Source of the DNA: Proteobacteria bacterium UBA6492
GTDB lineage: Bacteria; Pseudomonadota; Gammaproteobacteria; UBA6429; Thiohalophilaceae
Assembly: GCA_002436485.1 (NCBI GenBank)
Contig: DJMK01000008.1
Coordinates: forward strand, 2,669-7,912
DNA: 5,244 bases
Direction: 5' to 3'
A model generated the notes under the pieces. It saw only the letters and a list, made by a program, of their open reading frames with translations. It was not told where the DNA came from and did no database searches. Shown here in pieces: positions 1 through 5,068 of this stretch (the first letter of the stretch is position 1; each line of letters begins with the position of its first letter). A program made the position numbers and the translations under genes.

Positions 1-512
1 ACCTGTTTGAAATCGGAATCCGGTTTTAAGCCCAGCCCATCGAGCACATCGTTGACAAGAATACGCAGTCCCGATGCTCGTGTACCAAAGGCTATCGATT
101 GGCCCTTTAGATCAGCAATCGATGTATAAGGTGAATCGCCGCGCACTACGAACATCCCCGGGTTGGGGTACATCACAGAGAGCACCTTGAGATTGGCCGG
201 CGCTCGCCCTATACCATCCAGTGCCTGGCGTGCAGCATTTCCTTCTACCAGGCCTATATCAATCTTGCCCTGTTCCAGAAACGGCACGTTCTGCTTACTG
301 CCTTTGGTTGCTACCTCTTCGACATGCAGTGTGGCATCCGTGGCATTGATGACTTCAACCAGGTGTTGCCCGAACAACTGGAATCCACCCCCCTTGGTTG
401 CGGTACCCAGCTGTACTTTAGTAGGTGGACTACCGGCAAGCACCGAAACAGGTATCAGTGCAGCCAAAATGGCAAGCAGTGCAAAAAGCGAACGTATAGA
501 TGACTGTGGCAT
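1..512 (-). CDS. TRAP transporter solute-binding subunit, TAXI family (partial, C-terminus outside window)
   Basis: This reading frame is open from an ATG at 512-510 to the left edge, giving 170 codons of a protein whose family is usually a little over 300 residues, so about half is visible. Residues 1-26 form a signal peptide (Arg7, a hydrophobic core, then VLA before GSPP). The mature protein starts with a strand and Gly-rich loop, VQLGTATKGGGFQLFG, typical of TAXI proteins. Next come GSKQNVPFLEQGKIDIGLVE (about 72-91) and the second-domain segment SIADLKGQSIAFGTRASG. Family knowledge: these periplasmic proteins capture an organic acid-type ligand and pass it to a fused TRAP membrane subunit. 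The substrate cannot be told here. The SD site AGGAG (520-524) lies 7 nt before the ATG. The membrane subunit, if linked, would lie to the left, outside the window. The family call is firm; the ligand is unknown. Confidence 0.93.
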   Translation of the reverse strand, partial: MPQSSIRSLFALLAILAALIPVSVLAGSPPTKVQLGTATKGGGFQLFGQHLVEVINATDATLHVEEVATKGSKQNVPFLEQGKIDIGLVEGNAARQALDGIGRAPANLKVLSVMYPNPGMFVVRGDSPYTSIADLKGQSIAFGTRASGLRILVNDVLDGLGLKPDSDFKQ

Positions 513-621
513 GGTGAAGCTCCTATCCCGGGTTACGATCAGAACATACTACAGTTAAGCCGCATGCACGCAATTTACCACAAATATCGATTCGTAAATA
601 TTTATCCTCCAGCCGATCAAT
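513..621. other. Leader/intergenic stretch before the TAXI gene, no firm feature
   Basis: This is the remaining part of the 364-base gap between the TAXI gene and the amidohydrolase, left of the minus-strand terminator. Besides the TAXI SD site, I see only a weak minus-strand promoter candidate: TAGTAT at 551-546 as -10 (4/6) and TTGCGT at 573-568 as -35 (3/6) with a 16-nt spacer. A short palindrome TAAATATTTA lies at 595-604. Because a strong terminator stands just upstream on the same strand, the TAXI gene probably needs its own promoter here. Confidence 0.2.
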
Positions 622-768
622 AAAAAAAATCCCCGCGAAAGAGCGGGGATTTAAAGACACAACAATGGAGGAGGTTTTAAACAGGATTACACTAAAATTT
701 GATGCGCTCGGTGCTTTAACCAAACAAAATCTCGCATTTAAGCCATCCCTTTCAACCGTCAACTTACG
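621..768 (-). ncRNA. Candidate FNR-dependent small RNA (about 148 nt)
   Basis: Seen: a minus-strand -10-like TATAAA (780-775), an FNR-like box centred 41.5 bp before the predicted +1 at 768, and a strong intrinsic terminator ending near 621. Nothing in between looks like a normal gene: the only ATG frame of any length is 16 codons (737-687), preceded by AGGGA. The predicted RNA carries a C/U-rich stretch, ACCTCCTCC (plus-strand complement around 667-675), which is anti-Shine-Dalgarno in sense. Its segment AACCTCCTC could form 9 bp with GAGGAGGTT at the SD site of the ZraP-like gene (4197-4205). Known: FNR-family regulators activate small RNAs in other proteobacteria, such as FnrS, PhrS and AniS. 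Inferred: this is an analogous RNA. Alternatives are a leader/attenuator for the TAXI gene or a short peptide gene. Confidence 0.42.
622..652 (-). terminator. Strong intrinsic terminator, minus strand
   Basis: A perfect 10-bp stem (AAATCCCCGC at 627-636 with GCGGGGATTT at 643-652) encloses a 6-base loop. Read on the minus strand, the stem runs directly into a run of Ts (622-629 is all A on the plus strand). On the plus strand only TTT follows, so it acts mainly leftward. No convincing protein gene ends before it on the minus strand, which implies a short untranslated RNA or a long leader starting around 768. Its stem core resembles that of the csp terminator at 5020-5041. Confidence 0.88.
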
Positions 769-774
769 TATGTT

Positions 775-803
775 TTTATACTGTCAACTACAGTACTTTC
801 ATA
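775..803 (-). promoter_or_regulatory. Predicted leftward class II FNR-type promoter
   Basis: On the minus strand TATAAA (780-775) matches the -10 consensus at 5 of 6 positions. With a start site at 768 it occupies -12 to -7. The position where a -35 would sit (803-798, TATGAA) is a poor match and overlaps the edge of the FNR-like box, as expected for an activator-dependent promoter with the factor at -41.5. A TTGACA at 787-782 abuts the -10 and is too close to serve as its -35. Confidence 0.45.
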
Positions 804-816
804 TGATCTATATCAA
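803..816. promoter_or_regulatory. FNR/Anr-like binding site
   Basis: The sequence ATGAT-CTAT-ATCAA matches the FNR consensus TTGAT-N4-ATCAA at 9 of 10 defined bases, with one mismatch at the outermost left base. The TGAT/ATCA half-sites are the FNR type, not the GTGA/TCAC type of Crp. Its centre (809.5) is exactly 41.5 bp from a start site predicted at 851 rightward and at 768 leftward, and each has a -10-like hexamer at -12 to -7. This places one dimer between two divergent class II promoters. Motif and spacing are seen; binding is inferred. Other FNR/Crp-superfamily members (Anr, Dnr) share this motif. Confidence 0.6.
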
Positions 817-838
817 AGTTGCCTCTGATTACCATCAT

Positions 839-851
839 CATATTGATTTTC
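839..851 (+). promoter_or_regulatory. Predicted -10 and start site for the amidohydrolase gene
   Basis: CATATT (839-844) matches TATAAT at 4 of 6 positions, including the key second A and last T. A start at 851 puts the FNR-like box centre at -41.5 and leaves a 26-nt leader before the ATG at 877. There is no good -35, as expected for a class II activated promoter. The match is weaker than on the leftward side. Confidence 0.38.
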
Positions 852-876
852 CGCCTTTGTTTGTTATGTTCATGAT

Positions 877-1734
877 ATGACTTACGAAAAAATATCAATG
901 GTGTCTGTGAGTACTCTGGCCTTGCTGTTCTCCACAGCACTGATGGCCGCAGAGCGTGTTGAGCCCCATGGCAACCTGCCGATCTTTGACGCTCATATTC
1001 ATTACAGTCATGATGTCTGGGACGCGTTGCCCCCCAAAGAAGCAATTCAACGCCTGCGTGACATTGGTATTACCAGGGCCATGGTCTCCAGCACCAGTGA
1101 TGAAGGGACACAACGGCTCTACCGTGCCGATCCAAACTTCGTGATACCGGTATTACGCCCCTACCGCAAACGTGGCACCTTGAAAACCTGGATGCACGAT
1201 GAAAGTGTCATCCCTTATCTGAAAGAGAGGCTGGTACGTAACCATTACGTTGCCATTGGTGAATTCCATATCGATGGTGAACAGGCAAAGTTACCCGTGA
1301 TTCGTGACATCGTTCGCCTTGCCAATAAACATCAACTCATCCTGCATATACACAGTGACGCAAAGGCCATTGAGTATATTTTCATGCAGGATCCAAACGC
1401 GCGCATCCTGTGGGCCCATGCCGGCTTTGAATATGCTTACGTGGTCAAGGAGCTCATGGACAAACATGCCAACCTGTGGGCTGACCTGTCGTTTCGACGT
1501 GAGATTTTTAATAACGGGCGCTTCCTGCCTGACTGGCAACCCTTATTAACCGAACATGCAAATCGTTTTTTGCTCGGCATCGATACTTATGAACCGGATC
1601 GCTGGTTACGTATCAACACGGTCATGCAATGGCAACGTCAATTACTCGCCGCGCTGCCCAAAGAAATTGCCGAAAAAATTGCGTTTCAAAATGGCGAGCG
1701 TGTTTTTACGCAACACTTCAATAAGATTAAATAA
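877..1734 (+). CDS. Secreted amidohydrolase, Amidohydrolase_2 (PF04909-like) family
   Basis: This is a 285-residue metal-dependent hydrolase of the TIM-barrel superfamily. A signal peptide covers about residues 1-24 (Lys5, hydrophobic core, ALMA before AERVEP), so it acts in the periplasm. Barrel motifs appear in order: FDAHIHY (His40, His42, metal ligands), GEFHID (Glu129), LHIHSD (His157, His159), WAHAG (His181) and LGIDTYEPDRW (Asp236, the usual catalytic acid). A C-terminal FQNGERVF matches the family's typical ending. All expected metal-site residues are present, so it should be active; the substrate is not identifiable. The start at 877 is preferred over ATG 898 because only the longer form has a positive charge in the signal peptide. 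No clear SD site is visible before either. It probably depends on the FNR-like box upstream. It ends one base before the stop of the opposing gene, with no terminator between. Confidence 0.88.
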   Translation: MTYEKISMVSVSTLALLFSTALMAAERVEPHGNLPIFDAHIHYSHDVWDALPPKEAIQRLRDIGITRAMVSSTSDEGTQRLYRADPNFVIPVLRPYRKRGTLKTWMHDESVIPYLKERLVRNHYVAIGEFHIDGEQAKLPVIRDIVRLANKHQLILHIHSDAKAIEYIFMQDPNARILWAHAGFEYAYVVKELMDKHANLWADLSFRREIFNNGRFLPDWQPLLTEHANRFLLGIDTYEPDRWLRINTVMQWQRQLLAALPKEIAEKIAFQNGERVFTQHFNKIK

Positions 1735-1735
1735 T

Positions 1736-2470
1736 TCAGTGTAGTGCGGCTTCGATCACCCCGTCCAGGGCTCGTATGTGCTGAATGGCTTCAACGCGCT
1801 GTGCCTGATGATATGAAACTGCCTGGTAAACTTCTTGTATGCTCATATCTGACTGTACATAGGCAGGAGGAATTTTACCAACGATACCACTATTGATATA
1901 ACGCGTAATCGCTATCTCGACCTTTTTGCGCTCGGGTTCTGCCATATCATAGAGCATGCCCTGATTGATCTTGCACTGTATATACTGTGTAGGGTTCATT
2001 GCTCTCTCATTCACCGCCACTTTTACAGTTTGTTTTTTGCCTGATGCATCAGTAGCATTCACAACGAGAAAATCCGGCGATTTTATTGTTTCACCATCTT
2101 TTTCCCTCGCTTCCAAAACTTTGAAAGATATTTTTTTCGCACCCTGTTTTTTAATCATGTCCATCACTTGCTGGTAACTCTCAACCTGGTTGGTCCACCA
2201 ACCCAGCACATCTTTAACAAAGCGATCACCGCTTTGACTATGTTTTGGTGCTTTAGGTACGAGTTGGGCATTATCTTTTGGTTTGGTTTCTTCTTTTTTA
2301 TCTTGCTCTTCTTTTTTCTGTTCGATTTGAAAAGTCTGATAAGTGATAATAGGTGCCACTTTAGTTAACCCATATACCGCCACAGCAAACATGCCTAACG
2401 TTGCTGACGCCTGTACAGCCCCTACAAAAATACTCCAGCGTTCACTGGTTTTTAAATCGGACCACGCCAT
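1736..2470 (-). CDS. Unrecognised single-pass membrane protein (hypothetical)
   Basis: I do not recognise this 244-residue protein. A hydrophobic segment spans about residues 13-40 (SIFVGAVQASATLGMFAVAV, then YGLTKVAP). A very charged linker follows at about 50-66, rich in Lys and Glu (EQKKEEQDKKEETKPK). The rest is a soluble domain of about 170 residues: a helical part with WWTNQVESYQQVMDMIKKQG, a beta-like middle (ISFKVLEAREKDGE, FLVVNATDASGKKQTVKVAV) and a helical C-terminus. It has one Cys (166) and no visible catalytic motif. The start is well supported: AGGAGG (2476-2481) lies 5 nt before the ATG. It follows the yihY-family gene by 62 nt on the same strand and is probably co-transcribed with it. 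Orientation is uncertain because the segment before the membrane span is short and mixed in charge; the Lys-rich linker after the span hints that the C-terminal domain is cytoplasmic. Confidence 0.8.
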   Translation of the reverse strand: MAWSDLKTSERWSIFVGAVQASATLGMFAVAVYGLTKVAPIITYQTFQIEQKKEEQDKKEETKPKDNAQLVPKAPKHSQSGDRFVKDVLGWWTNQVESYQQVMDMIKKQGAKKISFKVLEAREKDGETIKSPDFLVVNATDASGKKQTVKVAVNERAMNPTQYIQCKINQGMLYDMAEPERKKVEIAITRYINSGIVGKIPPAYVQSDMSIQEVYQAVSYHQAQRVEAIQHIRALDGVIEAALH

Positions 2471-2532
2471 GACATCCTCCTGTTTTGATTGAGCCGCAAT
2501 CTACCTTTTTCTTTTTTACAAAAACCTCATGG

Positions 2533-3390
2533 TTACTCCGTCTGTAAGCCATGTATTTTTTTCTGCCCAGTCCCGATACGTTCATATTCTGCAATGACCT
2601 GCGCACCCAATAACAGGATAATGGCCGCCGCTTCCAGGCTGAACAGAATAACAATGGATGCCGTAAAAGCACCATAGATGACATTGACCAACGACAGGGT
2701 TGAGAAATACCAGACCAGAATATGACGGGTTATTTCCCACAAAAATGCCGCGGTAACACCACCGATCAGGGCATGACGCCAGGACAACCTGCCCACTGGC
2801 ATGACCAGGTAGAGCGACGTTAACAAGACAACCTCACCCCCGATTCCAAGCAGGTAAATCAATACGGTCTCCAACAAACCTTGAGACCACTCATGAGTAC
2901 GCAAATAACCGCTGACCATGCTCACCAGTAACAGTCCCAATGCCAGCAATAAAATATAGATATACGGAATGATCGCCGAGACAAGAAAACGCCGACGCCT
3001 GATTAAAACTCGATGAAAGAAAATAACCGACATGGCATTTTCCAATGCGGTAAAGGCAAACGAACTGAAAAACAACAACAGCAAGAAACCAATGATTCCA
3101 ATCACTTTCCAGTTTCGTAAAAATACGGTTATCTGATCAATGACCGCATCGGCATGACTGGGTGTAACCAGTACAAGGTATTCCCGCAGTACTGCAATCA
3201 ATTCAGCTGGCGCCTTGAACTGCGACAGAACGACCAGGATCAGCGCGATCATAGGAATGATCGACAGCAAGGTGTAATAAGCAATCGCGCCGGAAAGTAA
3301 CAAGCCCTGGTTTGCGCGGAAACCTGTGATGACCTGTTTAAAAAATTGCAGCGGGTCATCCAGTACGTGGCGTAAACGTGACTGGCTCAT
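2533..3390 (-). CDS. YihY/virulence factor BrkB family inner-membrane protein
   Basis: The 285-residue protein has about six hydrophobic segments, near residues 28-56, 96-118, 135-161, 172-198, 204-229 and 236-266. The family signature region GAIAYYTLLSIIPM (34-47) is present, as is the C-terminal VIYGAFTASIVILF...EAAAIILLLGAQVIAEYE. A basic cluster RRRR (131-134) sits before the third segment. Length and layout are normal for the family. Family knowledge: YihY was once called RNase BN, but that activity belongs to another protein; the true role of YihY/BrkB proteins is not settled. The start ATG (3390-3388) has GAGGA (3396-3400) 5 nt upstream. It is the first gene of a leftward pair with the unrecognised membrane protein. 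The short C-terminal tail (about residues 271-285) is polar. Confidence 0.93.
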   Translation of the reverse strand: MSQSRLRHVLDDPLQFFKQVITGFRANQGLLLSGAIAYYTLLSIIPMIALILVVLSQFKAPAELIAVLREYLVLVTPSHADAVIDQITVFLRNWKVIGIIGFLLLLFFSSFAFTALENAMSVIFFHRVLIRRRRFLVSAIIPYIYILLLALGLLLVSMVSGYLRTHEWSQGLLETVLIYLLGIGGEVVLLTSLYLVMPVGRLSWRHALIGGVTAAFLWEITRHILVWYFSTLSLVNVIYGAFTASIVILFSLEAAAIILLLGAQVIAEYERIGTGQKKIHGLQTE

Positions 3391-3620
3391 GGCTGTCCTC
3401 GTACCTTTTTCATATCGACATCATATTACAGACGGCGGCCAATATCGGCCTTTTTGACCAAAAGAAGACTGACTGACAATCACCCCGCCGGCCCTCCGTC
3501 AGGCCTCACTCCCAGACATGCGGAAAAACAGATGCTTTCCATAAAAAAATTTCATTCGCTAGCTTGAACAAAGCAGCCTATATTCCTGTCACATTTTTAT
3601 CCACCAGAGGGCTTACCGCC
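3391..3620. other. Divergent intergenic region between the yihY-family and retropepsin-like genes
   Basis: These 230 bases must hold promoters for both flanking genes, but I see no consensus pair. Rightward, TATATT (3579-3584) is a possible -10 with no good -35. Leftward, TAATAT read on the minus strand (near 3423-3428) is a possible -10, also with a poor -35. A GACTGACTGAC repeat lies at 3467-3477, and a GGCC-N6-GGCC inverted repeat at 3437-3450. No gene is supported here. Confidence 0.3.
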
Positions 3621-4136
3621 ATGAATAAAAGTCTTCACCTTGCCGCATCCCTGCTGTTTGTCTTCACCCCGCTAGCCGTTATGGCAGACCAGCCTGTGAC
3701 CATTGGCTGGATTGAACATGTGGCGGTGCACCCGAAGAACCTGACCATCAAGGCCAAGATCGATACCGGGGCGGATAATTCCTCAATCCACGCCGAGGAC
3801 ATTCAGATCTATGAAAAAGCCGATGGCAAATGGGTTCGGTTCCTGGTGGAAAATAACAGTGGCGAGACCGCGCAGTTTGACTTGCCGCTGGTACGCATTG
3901 CCAATATCAAGCGCAAGGGCGCCGAGCCACAAAAACGCCCGGTGGTAAACATGGACCTGTGTATTGGTAACACCTTAAAGGCAGTGAGTATCAACCTGGC
4001 TAACCGGGAAAATTTCAAGTACCGCATGCTAATTGGGCGCTCCTACCTGAAAGACCAGTACCTGGTTGACTCCGGCCGAAAATACACGGCGGAACCTGCC
4101 TGCGCAGGCCAGAATCTGGCGCAGGATGAATCCTAG
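3621..4136 (+). CDS. Exported retropepsin-like protein, RimK-associated putative 'ATP-dependent zinc protease' family
   Basis: This 171-residue protein has a signal peptide (residues 1-22, MNKS...LAVMA before DQ), so it should be periplasmic. The core carries family hallmarks in order: IGWIEHVAV (28-36), AKIDTGADNSSIHAED (45-60) with the Asp-Thr-Gly-Ala motif of retropepsin-like aspartyl proteases, GKWVRF (69-74), RPVVNMDLCIG, and YRMLIGRSYLKDQYLVDSG (134-152). Family knowledge: PF05618-type proteins are named zinc proteases, but the DTGA motif and fold prediction point to an aspartyl-protease-like fold; most have no proven substrate, and many cytoplasmic members sit next to RimK-like ATP-grasp ligases. 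No rimK-like gene is visible here. ATG 3621 is chosen over an in-frame TTG at 3564 because it begins the signal peptide and has AGAGGG (3606-3611) 9 nt upstream. It lies 74 nt before the ZraP-like gene with no terminator between, so they may be co-transcribed. Confidence 0.87.
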   Translation: MNKSLHLAASLLFVFTPLAVMADQPVTIGWIEHVAVHPKNLTIKAKIDTGADNSSIHAEDIQIYEKADGKWVRFLVENNSGETAQFDLPLVRIANIKRKGAEPQKRPVVNMDLCIGNTLKAVSINLANRENFKYRMLIGRSYLKDQYLVDSGRKYTAEPACAGQNLAQDES

Positions 4137-4196
4137 AATAAAGCTCAACAACGCCAGAACTTCATCTGCCATCACGTACTCTAATGGGCAATTAAC

Positions 4197-4203
4197 GAGG
4201 AGG
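4197..4203 (+). promoter_or_regulatory. Very strong ribosome-binding site of the ZraP-like gene
   Basis: GAGGAGG lies 7 nt before the ATG at 4211, close to a perfect anti-16S match. The 9-base string GAGGAGGTT (4197-4205) recurs at 668-676, inside the candidate sRNA locus in antisense sense, so the sRNA could cover this site. Confidence 0.85.
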
Positions 4204-4210
4204 TTACAAC

Positions 4211-4681
4211 ATGAAATTACTCAGCACATTACTGACATCAGCCCTGGTAACAGGTAGCCTGTTTTTAGTTACCCCCGTGACCGCCAGTCAGCATGGCATG
4301 ATGCATGGCAAGGGTGGTCACCACGGTATGTCTCATGGCAGCCATGGCTGGAAAGCCACCCTGACCGAGGAGCAACAACAACAGGTTGATAAGATAAAAC
4401 TTGATTACAAGAAAAAAGTGTTGCCAATCAAGGCCAAGATAAAACAGGCGAAAGTTGATCTCGCATTACTGGTCACGGCCGACAAACCGGATCAAAAAGC
4501 CATCAACAAGAAGATAGATGAAATCAGCAAGCTAAAGTCTGAGAAAATGCGTGCCAAGGCTGAAAAGCGCATCGCTGTACGCAAAATCCTGAATGACAAA
4601 CAGCGTGTTAAATTTGACCTACATGTCCTGAAAAAGGCATCAAAGGGCAAAAAAGGCGGCAAGCACGGCTATCATCATTGA
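4211..4681 (+). CDS. His-rich Spy/CpxP/ZraP-like periplasmic protein
   Basis: The 156-residue precursor has a signal peptide (1-25, cleavage after VTA). A His/Gly/Met-rich stretch follows at about 27-46 with six His and three Met, suggesting metal binding. A charged helical domain begins with LTEEQ (51-55) and has a second LNDKQ (127-131), the paired LTxxQ-type motifs of the Spy/CpxP superfamily. The helices between are very rich in Lys. A basic tail with more His (152, 155, 156) closes the protein. Family knowledge: Spy is a periplasmic chaperone, CpxP an envelope-stress modulator, and ZraP a zinc-binding relative. The His-rich end segments favour a ZraP-like, metal-linked role here, but this is inference. 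It has an excellent SD site and is followed 13 nt later by a terminator. No two-component sensor/regulator pair is adjacent in the window. Confidence 0.85.
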   Translation: MKLLSTLLTSALVTGSLFLVTPVTASQHGMMHGKGGHHGMSHGSHGWKATLTEEQQQQVDKIKLDYKKKVLPIKAKIKQAKVDLALLVTADKPDQKAINKKIDEISKLKSEKMRAKAEKRIAVRKILNDKQRVKFDLHVLKKASKGKKGGKHGYHH

Positions 4682-4693
4682 TGTCATCGACAC

Positions 4694-4722
4694 AAAAAAG
4701 CCGGCTTCATGCCGGCTTTTTT
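4694..4722. terminator. Bidirectional intrinsic terminator
   Basis: AAAAAAGCCGGC (4694-4705) and GCCGGCTTTTTT (4711-4722) form a perfect 12-bp inverted repeat with loop TTCAT. The A-run on one side and T-run on the other let it work in both directions. It separates the convergent ZraP-like and RRM genes, ending 5 nt from the RRM stop codon. Confidence 0.95.
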
Positions 4723-4727
4723 ATAAC

Positions 4728-4985
4728 TTAACGATGTCGTCCCTTTTTCTTAACCTCGAATTTTACCCTGAGTGAGTTACCTTCAAAGGTTTTACCGTTA
4801 AGACCGGCAATCGCTGCACGCGCTTCATGGCCTTCCATTTCGAGAAAACCAAACCCCTTGCACCGCCCAGAGAAAAGGTCTTTGGCAATAGTGACAGAAC
4901 GAACCCGGCCATACGGGGAAAATAATGACTCCAAGGATTCCTCGGTGGTCGTTGGTGGCAAACTACCTACAAAAAGCTTCTTCAA
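4728..4985 (-). CDS. Single-RRM RNA-binding protein (TTG start)
   Basis: The 85-residue protein is one RNA-recognition motif plus a short basic tail. RNP2 is LFVGSL (4-9) and RNP1 is KGFGFLEM (43-50), with both key aromatic Phe residues (45, 47). The segment PYGRVRSVTIAKDLFSGRCKGFGF is typical of bacterial RRM proteins, and the tail KKKGRHR adds RNA affinity. Family knowledge: such small proteins are common in proteobacteria and cyanobacteria, often cold-related, and resemble eukaryotic glycine-rich RRMs. The start is TTG (4985-4983): no ATG or GTG lies in frame upstream, and the MKKLFVGSLP beginning fits the family. The SD is weak (AGAGAG, 4995-5000, 9 nt away). It sits 81 nt after a cold-shock gene on the same strand with a terminator between, so it may be expressed by read-through. 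A TTG start and weak SD suggest low translation. Confidence 0.92.
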   Translation of the reverse strand: MKKLFVGSLPPTTTEESLESLFSPYGRVRSVTIAKDLFSGRCKGFGFLEMEGHEARAAIAGLNGKTFEGNSLRVKFEVKKKGRHR

Positions 4986-5009
4986 TAGAGGTTTCTCTCT
5001 TAGTCTGGT

Positions 5010-5041
5010 AAAAAAAATAAACCCCGCGATAAAGCGGGGTT
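5010..5041 (-). terminator. Intrinsic terminator after the cold-shock gene
   Basis: AACCCCGC (5020-5027) pairs with GCGGGGTT (5034-5041) around loop GATAAA. On the minus strand the stem is followed by TTATTTTTTTA, so it stops leftward transcription from csp. The TTG of the RRM gene lies only about 25 nt beyond, leaving little room for an independent promoter that does not overlap this hairpin. A weaker upstream hairpin (5053-5068) makes this a tandem arrangement. Confidence 0.88.
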
Positions 5042-5045
5042 CATT

Positions 5046-5068
5046 TATAAAAAAACCTTGATAGGTTT
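5046..5068 (-). terminator. Weak upstream hairpin with T-run overlapping the csp stop
   Basis: On the minus strand AAACCT (5068-5063), a 4-base loop and AGGTTT (5058-5053) form a 6-bp stem directly followed by more Ts (5052-5050 region). The stem is A/T-rich and overlaps the csp stop codon. Together with AGGTTT at 5074-5069, the arm AAACCT has two possible partners. It may be an accessory terminator to the GC-rich one downstream. Confidence 0.4.

Noticed and set aside
687..737. Minus-strand 16-codon frame (MRDFVWLKHRAHQILV) with AGGGA upstream inside the candidate sRNA
   Set aside because: It is too short to judge and the SD is weak. It is kept only as an alternative explanation for the sRNA locus.
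523..762. Minus-strand 79-codon frame starting with TTG
   Set aside because: It reads straight through the strong terminator at 622-652, has no recognisable domain and overlaps the TAXI SD region.
665..880. Plus-strand 71-codon frame whose TGA overlaps the amidohydrolase ATG (ATGA), suggesting translational coupling
   Set aside because: There is no SD before its ATG, the residue composition looks random and it would span the predicted promoters and FNR-like box. The overlap is probably chance.
898..900. Alternative ATG for the amidohydrolase
   Set aside because: It removes Lys5, the only positive charge of the signal peptide, and has no better SD than ATG 877.
2487..2501. GATTG-N5-CAATC hairpin just upstream of the SD of the unrecognised membrane protein
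   Set aside because: A 5-bp stem does not cover the SD and is within chance expectation.
3437..3455. GGCC-N6-GGCC followed by TTTTT, resembling a plus-strand terminator
   Set aside because: The stem is only 4 bp, no plus-strand gene ends nearby and it lies between divergent genes.
3564..3620. Upstream TTG start adding 19 residues to the retropepsin-like protein
   Set aside because: It would bury the signal peptide, and ATG 3621 has AGAGGG at a usable distance.
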